Source of the DNA: Powellomyces hirtus | Taxonomy: Eukaryota; Chytridiomycota; Chytridiomycetes; Spizellomycetales; Powellomycetaceae | Length of the DNA: 64,000 nt | Direction of reading: 5' to 3' | Assembly: GCA_025526995.1 (NCBI GenBank) | Contig: JAHLKG010000006.1 | Coordinates: 186,001-250,000, forward strand | In this document: positions 25,980 to 39,136 of the stretch, piece by piece | Numbering within the stretch: position 1 is the first letter of the stretch | Layout of the letters: every line of letters starts with the position of its first letter | Program-made: the position numbers and the translations under genes | The notes under the pieces: generated by a model | What the model was told of the DNA's origin: nothing | The model's input: the letters and a program-made list of their open reading frames with translations, nothing else | Databases searched by the model: none

Positions 25980-26212
25980 ATGCAGAATCCCACAATAAGC
26001 GATTATTTATCGACTTCATGCCAATGGTACAGATATTTGGGTCCTTCCCCGCTCTCAAGGCATAGCATAGAGACTCCACTTCGTTCTCAATACATGAATT
26101 GCCTGAAGTCATCAACTCCTCATTGAGTAACATTACTAGCAATGTCTATTCCCTTGGAGATACGGTTCTTATGGAGACATAAATCGTATTGAAGCAAACA
26201 TGTACAAGATTT

Positions 26213-27566
26213 TTACTGGTCAGTATCCATTGGGGCCGCGCCACCATTGTCAGCGGGTGCATTTCCATCGTCGGCAGTAGTCGTAGTGTTTCCGTCACCC
26301 AGCAGGTCCAAGTATCTAAAGAGAGAAAACAAACAGTCAGGTTTGACCCCAGACGTGCAAGGATGCATTGCTTCACTTACTTCTGAACGGCCTCCCCGTC
26401 CACACTGTGGTACTTGACACCCTTTCCAACAATGCCGATGGAGCAGTTCTTGATGTCCAGCTCCTTGTCTTGCTGAAGAGTGTCACGCAACGCGCGCAGA
26501 CCATGCGTGATCAGGTCGTCGACAGATGCTGCAACAGACAGATGTGAGCAGGGGGCGATGACGTGGTAAAGGTGAAGGTGAGAGATATACCATCAGCGAA
26601 CGATTCAAAGTGCTTCTCTAGATATGTCTTCGCTGATTGAGAACGCGCTCCGATGGAAACAGCGTAGTAGTCAAAGAAGTTTCCAGATGGCGCGCACTCG
26701 AACAAATGTGGTCCGGCATCCTAAAACCGACGTGATGGGGTCAATACAGAAACTTTTTGTCAAGACAACCAATCACATGCAACCGTACATCATAGCCTGC
26801 CACCAGCAATCCAACACCGTATGGCCGGCGTCCGTATCGTTGAGTGTTCACTTGCGCCTCTAAAGTAGTAGACACGCGTCAGAAATTGCACCATAGTTTC
26901 CTTTGCAGAAGATGCTTAAGATATTCTTTTACGTACTGTCTCCAATTGCGGCAACAATTCGGTAAACGGGCAGAGGTCGGTCGAACATAAGTTTTGATTT
27001 CATCGCTTCGGACCTCATGTATGTACTGGACGCAAATTAGGGTCAGCTTTGCCCCACGCTCAAAATTCAAGCACCATGCAAGCATGAGCACAAGCTTTCC
27101 TCACCTCAATACTCTAGCGTCAGACATCAACCCGGCAATGGCAATGCCCATGTGATCGTCAATTCGCATGAGCTTCTTCTGATACGACGCCAATTCCCCC
27201 GGCGACCGCTAGAATTGTCGAGTCGGATCTCATAATTAGTCATTGATCGCATTAACAGTTAGGAGCGATCCTTCGGTCTACCTTGAGGGCTAGTATGACA
27301 ACATGGGTCTTTGAGCGCAAACCCACACATGCAGAGCCTTGCTTCACGGCTTCCATTGCGTATTCGACCTGGTGGATTCGACCCTGCATGGCAAAATATT
27401 AGTTCCCGGTTCAATGCTCCCGCCTCTGAGATGCATCCGTACTTGCGGTGACCAGATCGTAATATCGGAGTCATATCTATAGCGGATTGCAGATCACGCG
27501 TTATGACAAAGGAACATCACCCACTGAAACAACACAATTTTCGAGTTCTTACTGATTTCGGAACAT
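26213..27566 (-). CDS. PRE5: 20S proteasome subunit alpha-6 (PSMA1/Pre5)
   Basis: Structural subunit of the outer alpha ring of the 20S proteasome. Nine exons splice in frame: 27566-27553, 27476-27443, 27383-27282, 27208-27105, 27025-26937, 26859-26789, 26720-26591, 26528-26381 and 26315-26213, giving 264 residues (the human protein has 263). The N-terminus [18 protein letters not shown] and [15 protein letters not shown] are the alpha-subunit signature. The central [15 protein letters not shown] and [14 protein letters not shown] are specific to alpha-6. The C-terminal tail is acidic and low-complexity ([16 protein letters not shown]). Introns are 59-79 bp. Intron density is high even for this window. 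Alpha subunits are non-catalytic, so no active-site Thr is expected. Confidence 0.95.
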
Positions 27567-28512
27567 GGTTATCCAGGAGAGGCTTCTCTGCCCTCTTGTG
27601 CTTCAATGATTATAGTACGGATGTGCAACGTCTGCTTTAGAAAGACTTCGCAAAAGTCGGGGGTGGATGCGAAAGTGCTAGCTGAGCAAACGACAGGTGC
27701 AGAGAGAAATGTTGATGTGACTGGACGCGTCACCTTCACACGTCCGCCTTCCTTTGTCTCTCCTCCAGTTGCCGTCAGTAAACGGAAATCTATGGAGCAA
27801 ACATAGATGAACTTGTTCTCCAAGTATGGTAATTACCAGCAACTTAATGTCAGGACTCTATATTGCTACAGGCGGTCATTGGAGTGGAATTCGCAAGACT
27901 ATAAGCGGAAGTAGTAGCCGGTTCAACGTCTATTGTCATCCTCAGGCACGGAACAGAGCTAGCTACTGGTTGAGCTGCTTAGCTCACGGAGGAGCGACTT
28001 CTATCCGGTTGTGAGCGAGTGTGAGGACGAGCAACTAGTGGAGCGTGTTGCTGATGTCATTGCAGAAGACTTTCCAAGAATCATGTTGACAACGACGAAC
28101 ATGGATGTGAAGTATTCGGAGAGGAGACCGAGGTATTGCGATGCTTGCGGACCAGGATGAGCGACAAATGATTCTGGGCTACAATGGATGAGAAGGGAAC
28201 ATATAGAACACATGTATGCTATATCCTCTTTGAGCACATCGCAGTCTCTGGTCCCATGGATGAAATTCTAGCTAGATTTGACTGGTCAAAGTAAGGCCTG
28301 CTCATGGAGCACAATCCTGTTTCACAAGGGCATCCGAACCTTTATGCGATTGGACGTATATTATAGAGCCACTGTTTACATTATTCGATGAATTACAAAG
28401 TCGTTATTGTCGATGATTCTGGTCGCAACAAATCAAGCCGACTATGCTGCAGCCTCGGAGAGTTTCGCTTATTTACAACTGCTGCCGCATTGTCAACCGC
28501 CGCCACGAAGTG
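27567..28512. other. Spacer with a stop-interrupted coding-like stretch
   Basis: About 950 bp between the proteasome gene start and the end of the large helical-repeat gene. On the plus strand, 28000-28240 reads as a protein-like frame with a YCDACG motif and, after one TGA, a Trp/His-rich continuation. This faintly recalls the C-terminal zinc finger of tRNA dimethylallyltransferases, but the match is too short to call. The rest shows nothing. Confidence 0.35.
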
Positions 28513-31500
28513 CTACGCCTTGCTTGCTTGTCGAGTGAATCGCCATTTCAGCAAATCTTGAAGACTATCCTTTTCGGGATACTCTTCATTGTTGATCAAG
28601 GCTGCAAGCTCCTTCATTATGTTTGGTGGCGTGCCGGCTGCATCAGGAGCTTCAGATGGAAATGTCAGTGTCCACGCGTGACCACTGTGTGAAATGTGTC
28701 AAAATGAAGGAGATGATGATACCTTTGGCAAGTTCTTCGGATGTGTCCTTGAAGCATTCGCTGATCTCTGCCAGACCCGCTTCACCTAGGAGCTACAATA
28801 GGAATTTATGTGAGATTACAGTTACTATTGCGATTCGTGTGAAAGAGTGAAGTACCTGGATCATTTTGATGGATGTGACGCGCACTTCCGTGTCGGGATC
28901 TCTCCATAGCTGCACCAGTACGCGGATGAACTGCAACCGAAGCGTGCGCTCTTTGATGCATGGGACCAGCTGAGCCATGAGGTTGAGCTGGTCCGCTTTC
29001 TGTGATTGATGATGTGTAATGATGAGAGCCATCTCATTGATTAGCGTGGGTTCATATCTCGACCGCAAATGGCAGAGAAACGGTACCCTTCGGTAGAGCT
29101 CTGCATTCTCATCGACAAGTCTGGGAAGGAACTCTTGAACGACGGCTTTGATCTTGTTGACGAAGCCTGGTTTTGGTGTTGACTCTAGTTGAATCATGGA
29201 AGTTGTGACCAAAGCTTCCACAGCTGCTATCCGGATGCCTCTGTTTGACCGGAAATAAGTTAGCCTCTACAAACAAGCGATCTCACAGATGTCGGGAGAA
29301 TTGGACTGACCTATGCTCGTTGCCGAGCATCTCAGACAGGAACTGGAATGCGTCAATTAGGCGCACCTCGGCGCAAGCTTGTGATGAGGAATCTTGAGCG
29401 TTAGCAAGTAATCACGACACTTCGACCAGGTGATGCGATACTGACCTGTTGACAGAGCATAGAACAGGCCATATCCGGATATCCCATGCAAAGCAATGAT
29501 GGTCAATCTCCGCAGTTGGTCGCTCTGATTGTGTGCAAAGGGAGGGGCTTCAGCAACGAATTCCGATGGAGTACTTGGGAAACTATTGCACAGCGTTGTA
29601 CCTTTGTGTCGACCATATCGTTGAGCTCATTTCGCTGCATGGACAAATTGGATAACTTGTCCGTTTTGCCCGTCTTCACAATCTCCAATGTGGCCTCCTG
29701 AGTCGCAGCTTTGAAAGCCTCGAGCGCATTGTATCTATGAGATGCCAGTCACCTATGTTAAGTGTCCGATGGTTTTCAGATACAAGCAAAGGTTGACACT
29801 CACTGCTCATCGCTGACAATGGGTATGTCAATGTACTCATTGAAGAAGAAGAAACTGCTTTCAAGGTCGGTGTACAAGCTCTCGCGGATGATACCCGCAT
29901 TCTCATTGCAGGTCATGACAACCTTCCGGAGCCGATCGATCCATTTGCCGACGCTATCTCCAATCCCGTCGTGGGCAAAGAGGAGATTCGACAGAACATC
30001 GATGCTGTGCACTTCAGCCTCGATATCTACTTCATCCTCCTCCGCCGCAAGTCGAGCACCGAGATCCTCGCCTTCTAATCCGGTCGCTGATTTCTTCGCA
30101 TCAGCTTCGGCTTTCGCTGAATCGGCGGGAAGAATGTCTGTTGGCAGAAGACACAATGAGTTTCTATCCTTGCAGGATGTTGAGTTAGAACTACGAAACC
30201 GATCCGGAACACACCGCCCTCTACCCGGCGCAAGATGGATTCCACCAAATCGGCAGCTACTCTAGTATACTTTTTGATGCATTCTCTCAATATGGCTAGA
30301 GTCTCAATTTTCATCAGCTAAACGCAAAGAAGAAGAGTGTTCAATATCCTTCGCCATGAACACACGCGATTGAATGCAATATATTTACCCAACCGTATTT
30401 GGCGAGAGCCTCCGCTGACGGGGTCCGCGCAGCCGATGATTTTTCTTCCACCAGAGCCATAATGCTTTGTGGAAGCGGCAGCACGGCTCGCGCAAAGCGT
30501 GCTTCACTGATGCCGTACCGCTCCGTGAACTTACGCCTGCGATCTGACGAGTACCATAGGATGTTGAAAGGATCTTTATCAGGTAATGGAATCTGCATGC
30601 TGATCTTTGGAAGAGGTTTAAGATCACTGAAGAGGAGCGTGATTTCAGATGTGTCTCTGGACCCTCACCTGTTCCTTAAAGTCGCCAACGGCAACTCCCA
30701 ATACATCTATGGACGGAAGTCTCGTTGATTCCATCACCGCGGCACGACGGGACCCTGATACTCCCTTATACGTTCGCATAGCTGGCATGACGAAATCCAG
30801 CATTCCCTCCATGACCATGACGTCCTTGGATTTGTTGCGCACTTCGCGGTTGGAGTCCGCAAGATATAGGAAGGAGAACCAGATGGATTCTTCAGTTGAC
30901 ATGTACTTGGCGAGAATCTTTACAATGTCCAGAGTTCGTAGGCGTATGACAGGATTCTTTGATCGTATCTCCTTTAAAGCAAAGATAATCAAATGAGTAA
31001 ATGACATCAACGGCTTGCGTTTTGAAGATTCGTACTTTCTTCGCGTTGTTCAACAAGCTTCGGAACAGAGAGTGTTTTGGCCCTAGTTGCCCCAAAATCT
31101 TTCCAAGGCATCCATACACCTTCTGCCGCGTTTCCGCCTCGGCAGTGGTGTCCAGCAAGGTCTGTATCGCATCGAGAGTACGAACCATGTCGTCCTGTCC
31201 CGCCAAAAGCGCCAGCTCAACTTCGCACCGCAACGTCAAGATGTTCATGTTAGAAGCTCCACCCTGGCACATTTGTTTATAAGTGACGAGACTCACCACA
31301 CAAGTACACCGCATACAGGCGCTTATGCATTGTTTGCCGTTGACTTGTTATGATCGGGAGGTATTTCCGAAGCAGTTCTGGCGCTTTGGCGGGACAGACC
31401 TCTTGAATTAGGTCTGTCAAGTAGAACATGGCAATAAGATCGCCCTCGCTCACAATGGGAGCGCCTGAGACCTTAGCCAGGGTTTGCTTGAAAGCTCCTG

Positions 31501-34500
31501 GCGAGTACTCTGCATGATATTGATCGATATGTCAGTACAGAATCAGGCGATTGCACTTTTCAATAAGAGCATGAATTTGGATCATACGAGAGATATTCCT
31601 CAGCCCAAGCATGCAAGCCTCGACCACTGGCGAGTTCTCTGGTGTGATCTCTCTGCTGAGTTGGTTGACGAACATGTCAATCGTGTCCGCCAATGTCGAT
31701 TCGTGGAAGCAGCAGAACTCTGAAATCACGAGCAACGAATGTGCCTACATGGTGATAGAGTACTTTAATAACAAGTAGGGCTCCTGTTACGCTTGCGGGC
31801 ATCAGCTTGTGATCCATACCTGCATCTGCGGATGAAGTTGCAGCTGTTGTAGATGGTACAGCACCTCACTTATATTTGCAGGTGGCACAGATCCCGCAAT
31901 TGCCTTGGCAAGTTCCTTGAATCTGGCCATGAGTTTGTTGGATATCAGGGGGAGGCAAAAACCATCGTCTTCCGCAGGCTTGTATATCCATATTCTCTGA
32001 TTAGAAAAACTGTTTGCAGGTCGAGAAGAAGTCATACAACGTACCAACGTATCTGGATCTGTGACTGGATTCAGCGAGTCTAAATCCAACAGGATGTCAT
32101 TGATATTCTTGACGCTCACTGTTAGAGAGGCATTGTCACCGAGTAGATCCTCCCAGGATCTGAGGCGTCGCGAAAAGTGAGGAGTAAGTTCGTACAGGAT
32201 CAATTGGCAATCCCTCTTACACAGTGGGTAGGACCAGACTATCGTCCGGATGCGGCGGTAGCGACTTGATTAGCGCTTCCAGTTTGGAGGGGATTCTCCG
32301 GAGGTAACGGGAAAAGATCAGGCGGACAGATTCACTTGGGTCCGCGTAGAGTGGTAGCAGTGCCCATGTTATGATCAGATTCTGGACTCCGTTCAAATTA
32401 CCCAGCTATGGGAGAAGAAAACATATGGTTACTGAAGTACACCTGGCCACGCCACAGAAGCTTTGTGAAATACCTGAGATAAGACGGAGGAAAGAGCCAC
32501 CTGTCTGAATGCCACTTCCTTAGCGCGCAGAAATGGCATCAGTTCTTGAACTATAGTGTTTCCTATGGACAAATCATTGATGGCCCCTAATGCCCCAAGT
32601 CCTAGTCTCACAACCCCTGCGGAGAGGGGAGGCAAAGAAGTAAGGTCGCAAGTCCCGCAAAGATGAGATTACCAAGGAAGACCTACGATCGCGTTCCTCT
32701 CGGGTCAAACTGGAAACCAGTGGGTCGCCTGCAACCTCCGGGCCTCCTTTTTGGATTGTATTGATCTCATTCTTGATGTAATCAACGAATGTCGCTGATT
32801 GTGCTTCGGGTGTGCATCGGAAGATGAGAGGGAAGATCTTGGAAGCGTGCTTCACCACGTCCGGGTCGGTGTCAGTCACCATCGCACTAGGGAATAGTGG
32901 TGAAGTCAGCCAGATTGCCAAGAGCTTCTATGAAACAAGAGCTCTGGAATTACCGAACTACATCGCGGATTTCCTGCAATTTGTTGCCCACGCCGTGTGG
33001 GAAAACCAAAAGGAAAGTCTCAATCAGCTCCAGCGCACCGATTTTAACGATTGAGGACGGATTGTTATATGCGACATCCAAGGTCGAATCGCCATATTGA
33101 ATTAGGACAGAAGAGGATACGCCTGGCAGCTTCAAGCGCGTAATCGTTCTTAATATGTCCAATGCGGATCTACAGGGATAGCTAGGTCACCAATTGTCTC
33201 CACGAAAAGATGCAAAGGGGCTGGATTGCACACTCACAGCTGGAATGTCCATTGCTTATGTGCCATCATTTGTTGACTGACAAATTCTAGCAGCCCACGC
33301 ATCATTGCGGGATGTAGTGCCTGTCCTCTGAAGCATGATCGAACGGCAGAAATGCACGCGGCTCTGTGAAAGTACGCCTTCTTAGTTCATTGATGTCAGG
33401 ACACAATACGTAACTGTCATGACCACCATACCTTCGCATCATTGGATCAGGCATACCGCAAGATGGCAACAAACAGAGCATAAATCCACAAATGTATCTC
33501 CGCTTGCCCGCTGGTGTGCTAGGCATAACATTACGAGGGATACCCTCTCCAAGCTATAATACACAGTCAGTTCTGGATGTCTTTAGTCGATCCCACAGTC
33601 TTGTTGTCATCTAACGCTTAATACTTACTGATGGTGGCGCTACTCCGAGTTTGGTGAGCAGCAATGATACCCAAAACGGAGAATGTACAAAGTTCCTCGC
33701 ATAGTTGTAATCATCGGGATTGACGAGCTGATTGTCCGGTGCGTCGCTTAGATAGAAGTCCCAGAACTCGTCTACGTTTGCATCGAGGGTAATGGCTTCC
33801 ACCAATTCCTTAATATCGCCTCGATCTCGCGCCATTGCTTGCGCTAGATCGTCCATTGCTTTAAGAGAAGTCATGAGCGGCTCATCCAGAGCATCTTTGA
33901 CTGCTCCAAGGGGGCTGACAATAACACGGAAGTGCGCGTCGGACAGTTGGAAGAGGAGGTCAAGAACCTTCTTCGCGCTACATTCAAACGAATGAGGTCA
34001 AAACCGATTCATTGTACGCCAATGAGGATTTTCAAGCCACACCATTGTTTATTGTGATCCCCGATAGCTAAAAACAGGATGCCAATGGCAGCATTGAAAA
34101 GGCCGCTCTTTTTCCAGAACTCCGAGAAGCTACCAATAATGTCGTACACCGAGAGCCGCACGTTGACGTTGTGGTTGAAGATGAGTTTGTAGAGTGTGTT
34201 CAAGAACTATGAGCCAAAAGTATTGGGGATAAGATCGAGCTTCGCCAAACGGCTGTCAATTCTGCAAAACGATTTCTACCTCTTCTCGGGACTCATCGGC
34301 AAGTTTCTCCAGAGGGAAGCCTTTGATCAAGCCCAGCACCGCTTGGAGTGTAGACTGCGTATTCGATCGTAAGTTTCGGGATCATAGGGGCACGCAAACC
34401 AGCATCACATACCGGCGTGATCCTGTGATCCATAAGCGCGTGAAAGTAACCCCAGGCAAACGAGATGTCTGCTCCCGAAGCTGTTTGGAAACTCGGGATC

Positions 34501-36460
34501 AACGACGAGATAACCTTGATTGACGCAATCTGAATCTCCTCGTCGCCGCTGTTGCAATATGGAACCAATGTTTGCATCAAGAAGGTGTCGAACTGTGTTG
34601 TCCATGCAGTCAGCAAAAACAAAAATGTGGGATCAGAAGTAGTTCGGAGTCCGCACCTTTTCGCTCTTGCTGCCCCAAAGTCTGACAATCTCTAATTGCC
34701 GCAGCTGCATTTCCTTTGTCAGATACTCCAGAGAGTTAGCCATCTTTTGCAGCTGCTTCGGAGCCAAAGGCGGACATGTTTTGATAGCAATATCCAGGAT
34801 CTCGCTCATACGCAGCTCCTTTTTGCTACTTTCTGCAGCGTCCGAGAATAGCTCATCGTAAGTTGAGCCCTCACGATCATAGTGTCGGATCTGAGCCAAC
34901 ATCTCCTTAAGCTGCTGAGCATTTTCAGCCTTGTTCGCTTCCAGCATAGAAACGTATAGAAAGGCGCTCAGGTAATCCGTATCCAGCGCCCCCGTGATGA
35001 TGTGAATGTATAGCTCCTTGTTGTCCATTACCATGTTTGGATAGATGGCCAAGGCCGCATGGAGGGAGACGCACGCACCATATCGTACGAGTGGGGGTGT
35101 TGCGCGGAAGTGATTGGCGAGGCATTTGATGAAATCTGTGAGGGCTGGGAAACTAGTCACAGGCAGTTTCTTTGCTTTTGCACCAGCAGGCCCTTCCGGT
35201 GCGGGAATCAGGCTCGCGGCATAGGTCTCAAGAGCCCAAGAAAGCAGGTCGTACGCATACTCGTCGTGTGGATTGATCAAATTGATGAACACCGTGAATC
35301 CGGTTTCTGCAATAGCGACTGATCAGCACCGTTGCAATGCAAGAACTGAACACAAACCAAAGACTGCCCACCGATCGAGTCTTTGGTGGAGACTTGGTGT
35401 TTTTGTTCGTGCTCGCCCAGCTTCTCAAAAATCTTTCGCAAAGTGCCTTTGATTGCTTCCGTCTCTAGAACCGTCTGCGCAAGCGAGGATTGAAGGTAAG
35501 CGTGACTTCAAATGGCAAAGGAGAATCAGCATTCTCTCTTGATTCTGACCTTGCTTCCTAATCTAAGAAGAGTCTCTATGATTCGGTACGTCAGCGCAGC
35601 ATCCGCCGGTACGTACAATGGAGCCAACAATCCCAGTGCCTACAGGTAAGTTGGTGTTAAGAATGACTCGTTGAATACAAGTGCTTATAAGCCCCTACCC
35701 TGATGATCACAATCCGGTCAGGAAAGATCTTTGAGATCAGCGGGACAGAGTTCAAGGAAAAGAAAAGGTTCCAAATGGCTCCCAGCTGATCCTCCTCCAA
35801 GAAGATCTTTGCGTTCTCATATACAAGTCTCGCCAATGCCGAATTGCATATGCCTCGCACTGTCCATTCGGGGCATGTGTAGAAGCATTCCAAACCAGCC
35901 ACAATAGCAACGACCATATGCGCCAGCGCGGGTCCGATGTAGTGGAACAATTCGTGCACAGCTGCAAAATAGCCCTGATCGTCGGTTTGAAAGCCTATGG
36001 AGATTTTGTCCATCTTCTTTTTCTGCTCCAAGATCTTCTTATCAAATATGGAAGCGAGGGAGAAGAGCAGTTTCGCAGCTTCTATTCGTATGCCTTCCAG
36101 GAAATGGCCCAGAACGCTCGTCAACTGTACAGCGTAATGGACTGTGATGCCTTCCAATACGTCCTCCATCGACATGAAGCTGTCCTTCCCCACCAGTACC
36201 GGCCCACCCGGCCGAGCACCCCCTCCACCTCCCCCATGTCCAATGCTGACAAAGTTGTTGGCAGTCGGTAGCATCCCTGGAGCTCCCTTTGCTGGCGCGA
36301 GGGCAAATGATTTTGAAGCATCAGCCGCCTGAAGCGCCGTGGTGGCAAAGAATGATTTGACGTCGCCCAGCCATTTTGATACAGCAGGTCGGTCGGCCAA
36401 AGAAATTGTGAAGCATATCTGATGACCTCTGAGTGGATCTAATGCCGAGGCGAGCGCCAT
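28513..36460 (-). CDS. Very large exon-rich alpha-helical (HEAT/ARM-like) repeat protein, family not recognised
   Basis: A minus-strand gene with well over 20 short exons. I spliced the ends. Exon 1 is 36460-35699 (254 codons, MALASALDP...), an intron covers 35698-35640, and the next exon begins at 35639. The last exons end in LKWRFTRQASKA and stop at 28513. Between them, coding segments such as LINPHDEYAYDLLSWALE, EEIQIASIKVISSLIP, NPDDYNYARNFVHSPFW and DPDTEVRVTSIKMIQLL are amphipathic helical pairs typical of an alpha-solenoid scaffold. I estimate about 2000 residues. No catalytic domain is visible. Focadhesin/RST1, MROH-type and other HEAT proteins were considered, but I cannot support any of them. 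A split into two genes in the middle is possible. The three MluI boxes upstream suggest cell-cycle-timed expression. Confidence 0.55.
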
Positions 36461-36536
36461 TCCGGATGATGTTCTGGCGTCAAATCTTGCTGGCGCTGCA
36501 ACGTTTCCTCACAGTACTGATGAGACGGACAAGCTG

Positions 36537-36572
36537 ACGCGTCCCGAACGCGTCCGAACGAAACTGACGCGT
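36537..36572. promoter_or_regulatory. Cluster of three MluI cell-cycle boxes (ACGCGT)
   Basis: Exact ACGCGT hexamers at 36537, 36548 and 36567, within 36 bp, 77-112 bp upstream of the large helical-repeat gene's ATG. In yeasts this hexamer (MCB) is bound by MBF (Mbp1/Swi6 or Cdc10) and drives G1/S transcription. Elsewhere in the window the hexamer occurs only singly. The intergenic region is shared with the divergent hydrolase gene, whose ATG is about 310 bp away. Confidence 0.5.
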
Positions 36573-36823
36573 GCAAGTGAATTTTTATATGGGTTAAATG
36601 TAGGCAGTCCGACTTTTCGCGCAAGAACGGGCGAGGTTTGGCTCACTTTTTATCTCACTTTTTTTTATTGCACGTGGTAATGTAGCAAATATGACTCTGT
36701 CAATTTTCTACTAGTAGGCTAGTAGCACATGTCATGGATATCCACCATGTCATTTTTCTTTATGGCTACGTACTCGCCCGTTAAACGGTTAGGAGCATCG
36801 ATGGGAGATAAAGCAAGTTCAAC

Positions 36824-36830
36824 TATAAAA
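36824..36830 (+). promoter_or_regulatory. TATA box of the secreted hydrolase gene
   Basis: TATAAAA 57 bp upstream of the hydrolase ATG at 36881. Position and sequence fit a core promoter for the plus-strand gene. Confidence 0.55.
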
Positions 36831-36880
36831 GCTCGGGGCTCTGCCTTTGAAGGAGCTTGAAATTCATTGCCCAGCTCTAG

Positions 36881-38587
36881 ATGATGGTTAACGACTGTAA
36901 GAAAACCGTTTCCGCTGTCGCGTTAGGACTAGCAGCTGCATGCCTGATTGGCGGCGCTCCTGGTGTTAACGCGAGTGTCATTAGGAGGGATTTGTCCCCT
37001 TTCAACGTAGGTTTTCGCGAAAACGTACATCGCCCCTTCTATGACTAACATGAGCCTTCGCTGCCATTATAGTGGACGAGCTGCAATGAGAAGCTACTTT
37101 GCGGAGAGTTCTCGGTACCCCTTGATCACTCCAACCCTCTGGGCGAAAAAATCAACATTGCCACCATCAAGATACCTGCTCGCACTCAGCCTAGTGTCGG
37201 GACCATCTTTGTAAACCCTGGTGGCCCGTCGTCGTCTGGTATTGCGATGGTCCTGAGCGGAAGCCTGCAGCCTGTCTTGTTTGGTGATAGACACGATGTG
37301 ATTGCCATCGATCCGCGCGGAATTGGTAGAAGCTCGCCGATTGAATGCTTTCCCGATGGGACCACGTCGCGTTTGTTTCGCGCTGTGAGTATACGCTCCA
37401 ATTCTCTTGCTATCTCGTTAGGCTATGCACTAAAGATATCTATGATCCAGGGACTACCGATGGATCCTGCCGAGTCGTTTGAGCTCGCCTCCGCGAAGAT
37501 GCAGTTGTTGGCCAAAACTTGCGTGAAGAACGCCGCGAAGATCCTACCTCACATGACCACGGCCGCAGTTGCGAGGGATTTCGAGGCGATGCGCGTTGCT
37601 GTGGGCGGACCCTTCAACTATGTCGGGTATTCTTACGGAACGCACATTGGTCTTACCTACAATAATATGTTCCCGGACAATGTAGGCCGCGTTGTTCTTG
37701 ACGGCATCCAAGACCCCGAAGCCTGGACCGAAGGCAATGGGTTCTGGTTCACGCCAAACACCACAGAAGTTCTGCACGCCAAGCATGTGCAAGAAAATCT
37801 CGAGCGATTCGCGTCAGCTTGCGAGGAAGCCGGCCCGGAACGATGTGTGCTCGCGAACGCTGCTGCGAAACGTCCTTACGTACTACCTGGCATCATGAAG
37901 CTTTACGAGTCGCTGAAAGCTGCTCCAATTGTGGTTGAAGATGCTGACGTTCCCGATGTCTTTACTCACGTGAAACTGGCAACCCTCCTCAAGCAGCTGG
38001 TCTATAAGCCAGCGCAATGGCCCACATTCGCGCAAGTGCTTGGACTGCTATTCCGAAGGAACGCACTGGTTGCACAAAACCTGATGGAAAAGAAACCTGC
38101 TGAACCGTTTCCCGCTCGCGATCAGATGCACCAGGAAGAAGCCATGTTCAGCGTGACATGCTCAGACGGGGCCGAGCAACCATACGATGCGGCCAAGCTC
38201 AAAACTGAGGCACAACTCATGGTCCAGAAGTACCCTTTCGGAGCATCCAACCTGAACCTCATCAAGCTTGCATGTGCGTTTTGGCCCAAAAACATCGCAA
38301 AGGAGCGATACACGGGACCTTGGAATAAGAAAACCAACGGAAGCGTACTTCTCGTTTCAAATCTCCACGACCCGGTGACACCGATCGAGTCCGCGGAGAG
38401 AGTTCATGCAATGCTGCCGGGATCCTCCCTTGTGCGTGTGGATTCGTATGGACACACCTCCAATGCCCAAGTTAGCAAGTGCGCGAATGAGATCATTCGA
38501 CGCTTCCTTATTGACGGACTTGGTCCCGAAACGAAGGTTACGGATTGCACGGTCGACGACGTACTGTTCCCACCGAAAAGAGCTTGA
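36881..38587 (+). CDS. Secreted alpha/beta hydrolase, TAP-like (tripeptidyl aminopeptidase family)
   Basis: Exons 36881-37006 and from 37073; a 51-bp in-frame segment at 37385-37435 (GTGAGT...AAAG) is probably a second intron, because it inserts 17 unlikely residues between SRLFRA and ISMIQG. The product is then about 529 residues. The first 31 residues form a signal peptide (VALGLAAACLIGGAPGVNA). The alpha/beta fold is clear: oxyanion segment FVNPGGPSSSG, DVIAIDPRGIGRS, nucleophile elbow GYSYGTH (Ser about 212), acid in NLHDPVTPIE and base in DSYGHTSN, followed by the C-terminal TAP-like extension. Family members cleave peptides or short acyl amides outside the cell. The exact substrate cannot be told. 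The start could also be the Met one codon later. Confidence 0.88.
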
Positions 38588-39136
38588 CCAAGGACAGACG
38601 CTAATTTAGACATAGATGTACCTAGCAAATGGACAGTAGAATACAACATTGTTGATGAACATAGGGCCTTGCTTAAATAGATGTAATGACATAGAATAGA
38701 TGGTATTTATGCAAAATGCATAAGTACTAAACAAGCTGGTTACATTTTGAGAAAAAAGGACTCAAGCGCACATCGTTCCGCTTGCTAGCTACAAGAAGCG
38801 CGTGTTATGTTCGCCTTGTACGCAAGGATAACTTCCACGTATTGATCCTCCAATGTTCGTAGTGGTGAAAGTGATTGTGGCCTCCTTCCTCTATCGTCAA
38901 CGAATTCAGGACAGTCCGAAACGAGATTCACGCAGTGCGAGAGGGTTGTTTGTGGTTCGTCCGAGTTCAAAACATTAATTCTTATTCTGTTCAAAATAAA
39001 ATCCAAGGTGGTTCGATTTGGTGAAACGAGACAACGATAGCCGCAATCAGGTATCGCGGAGCTATGACTAAACAAGTGAGAAGATCCAACATCCGTGGGA
39101 TGTTTTTTGAGCAGCCCGTGGTTACCGAACAAGCGT
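38588..39136. other. Spacer with no supported gene
   Basis: About 550 bp between the convergent hydrolase and ALY/Yra1 genes. A 121-codon minus frame (38785-39150) overlaps the end of the ALY gene and shows no domain; I treat it as chance. Confidence 0.6.
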
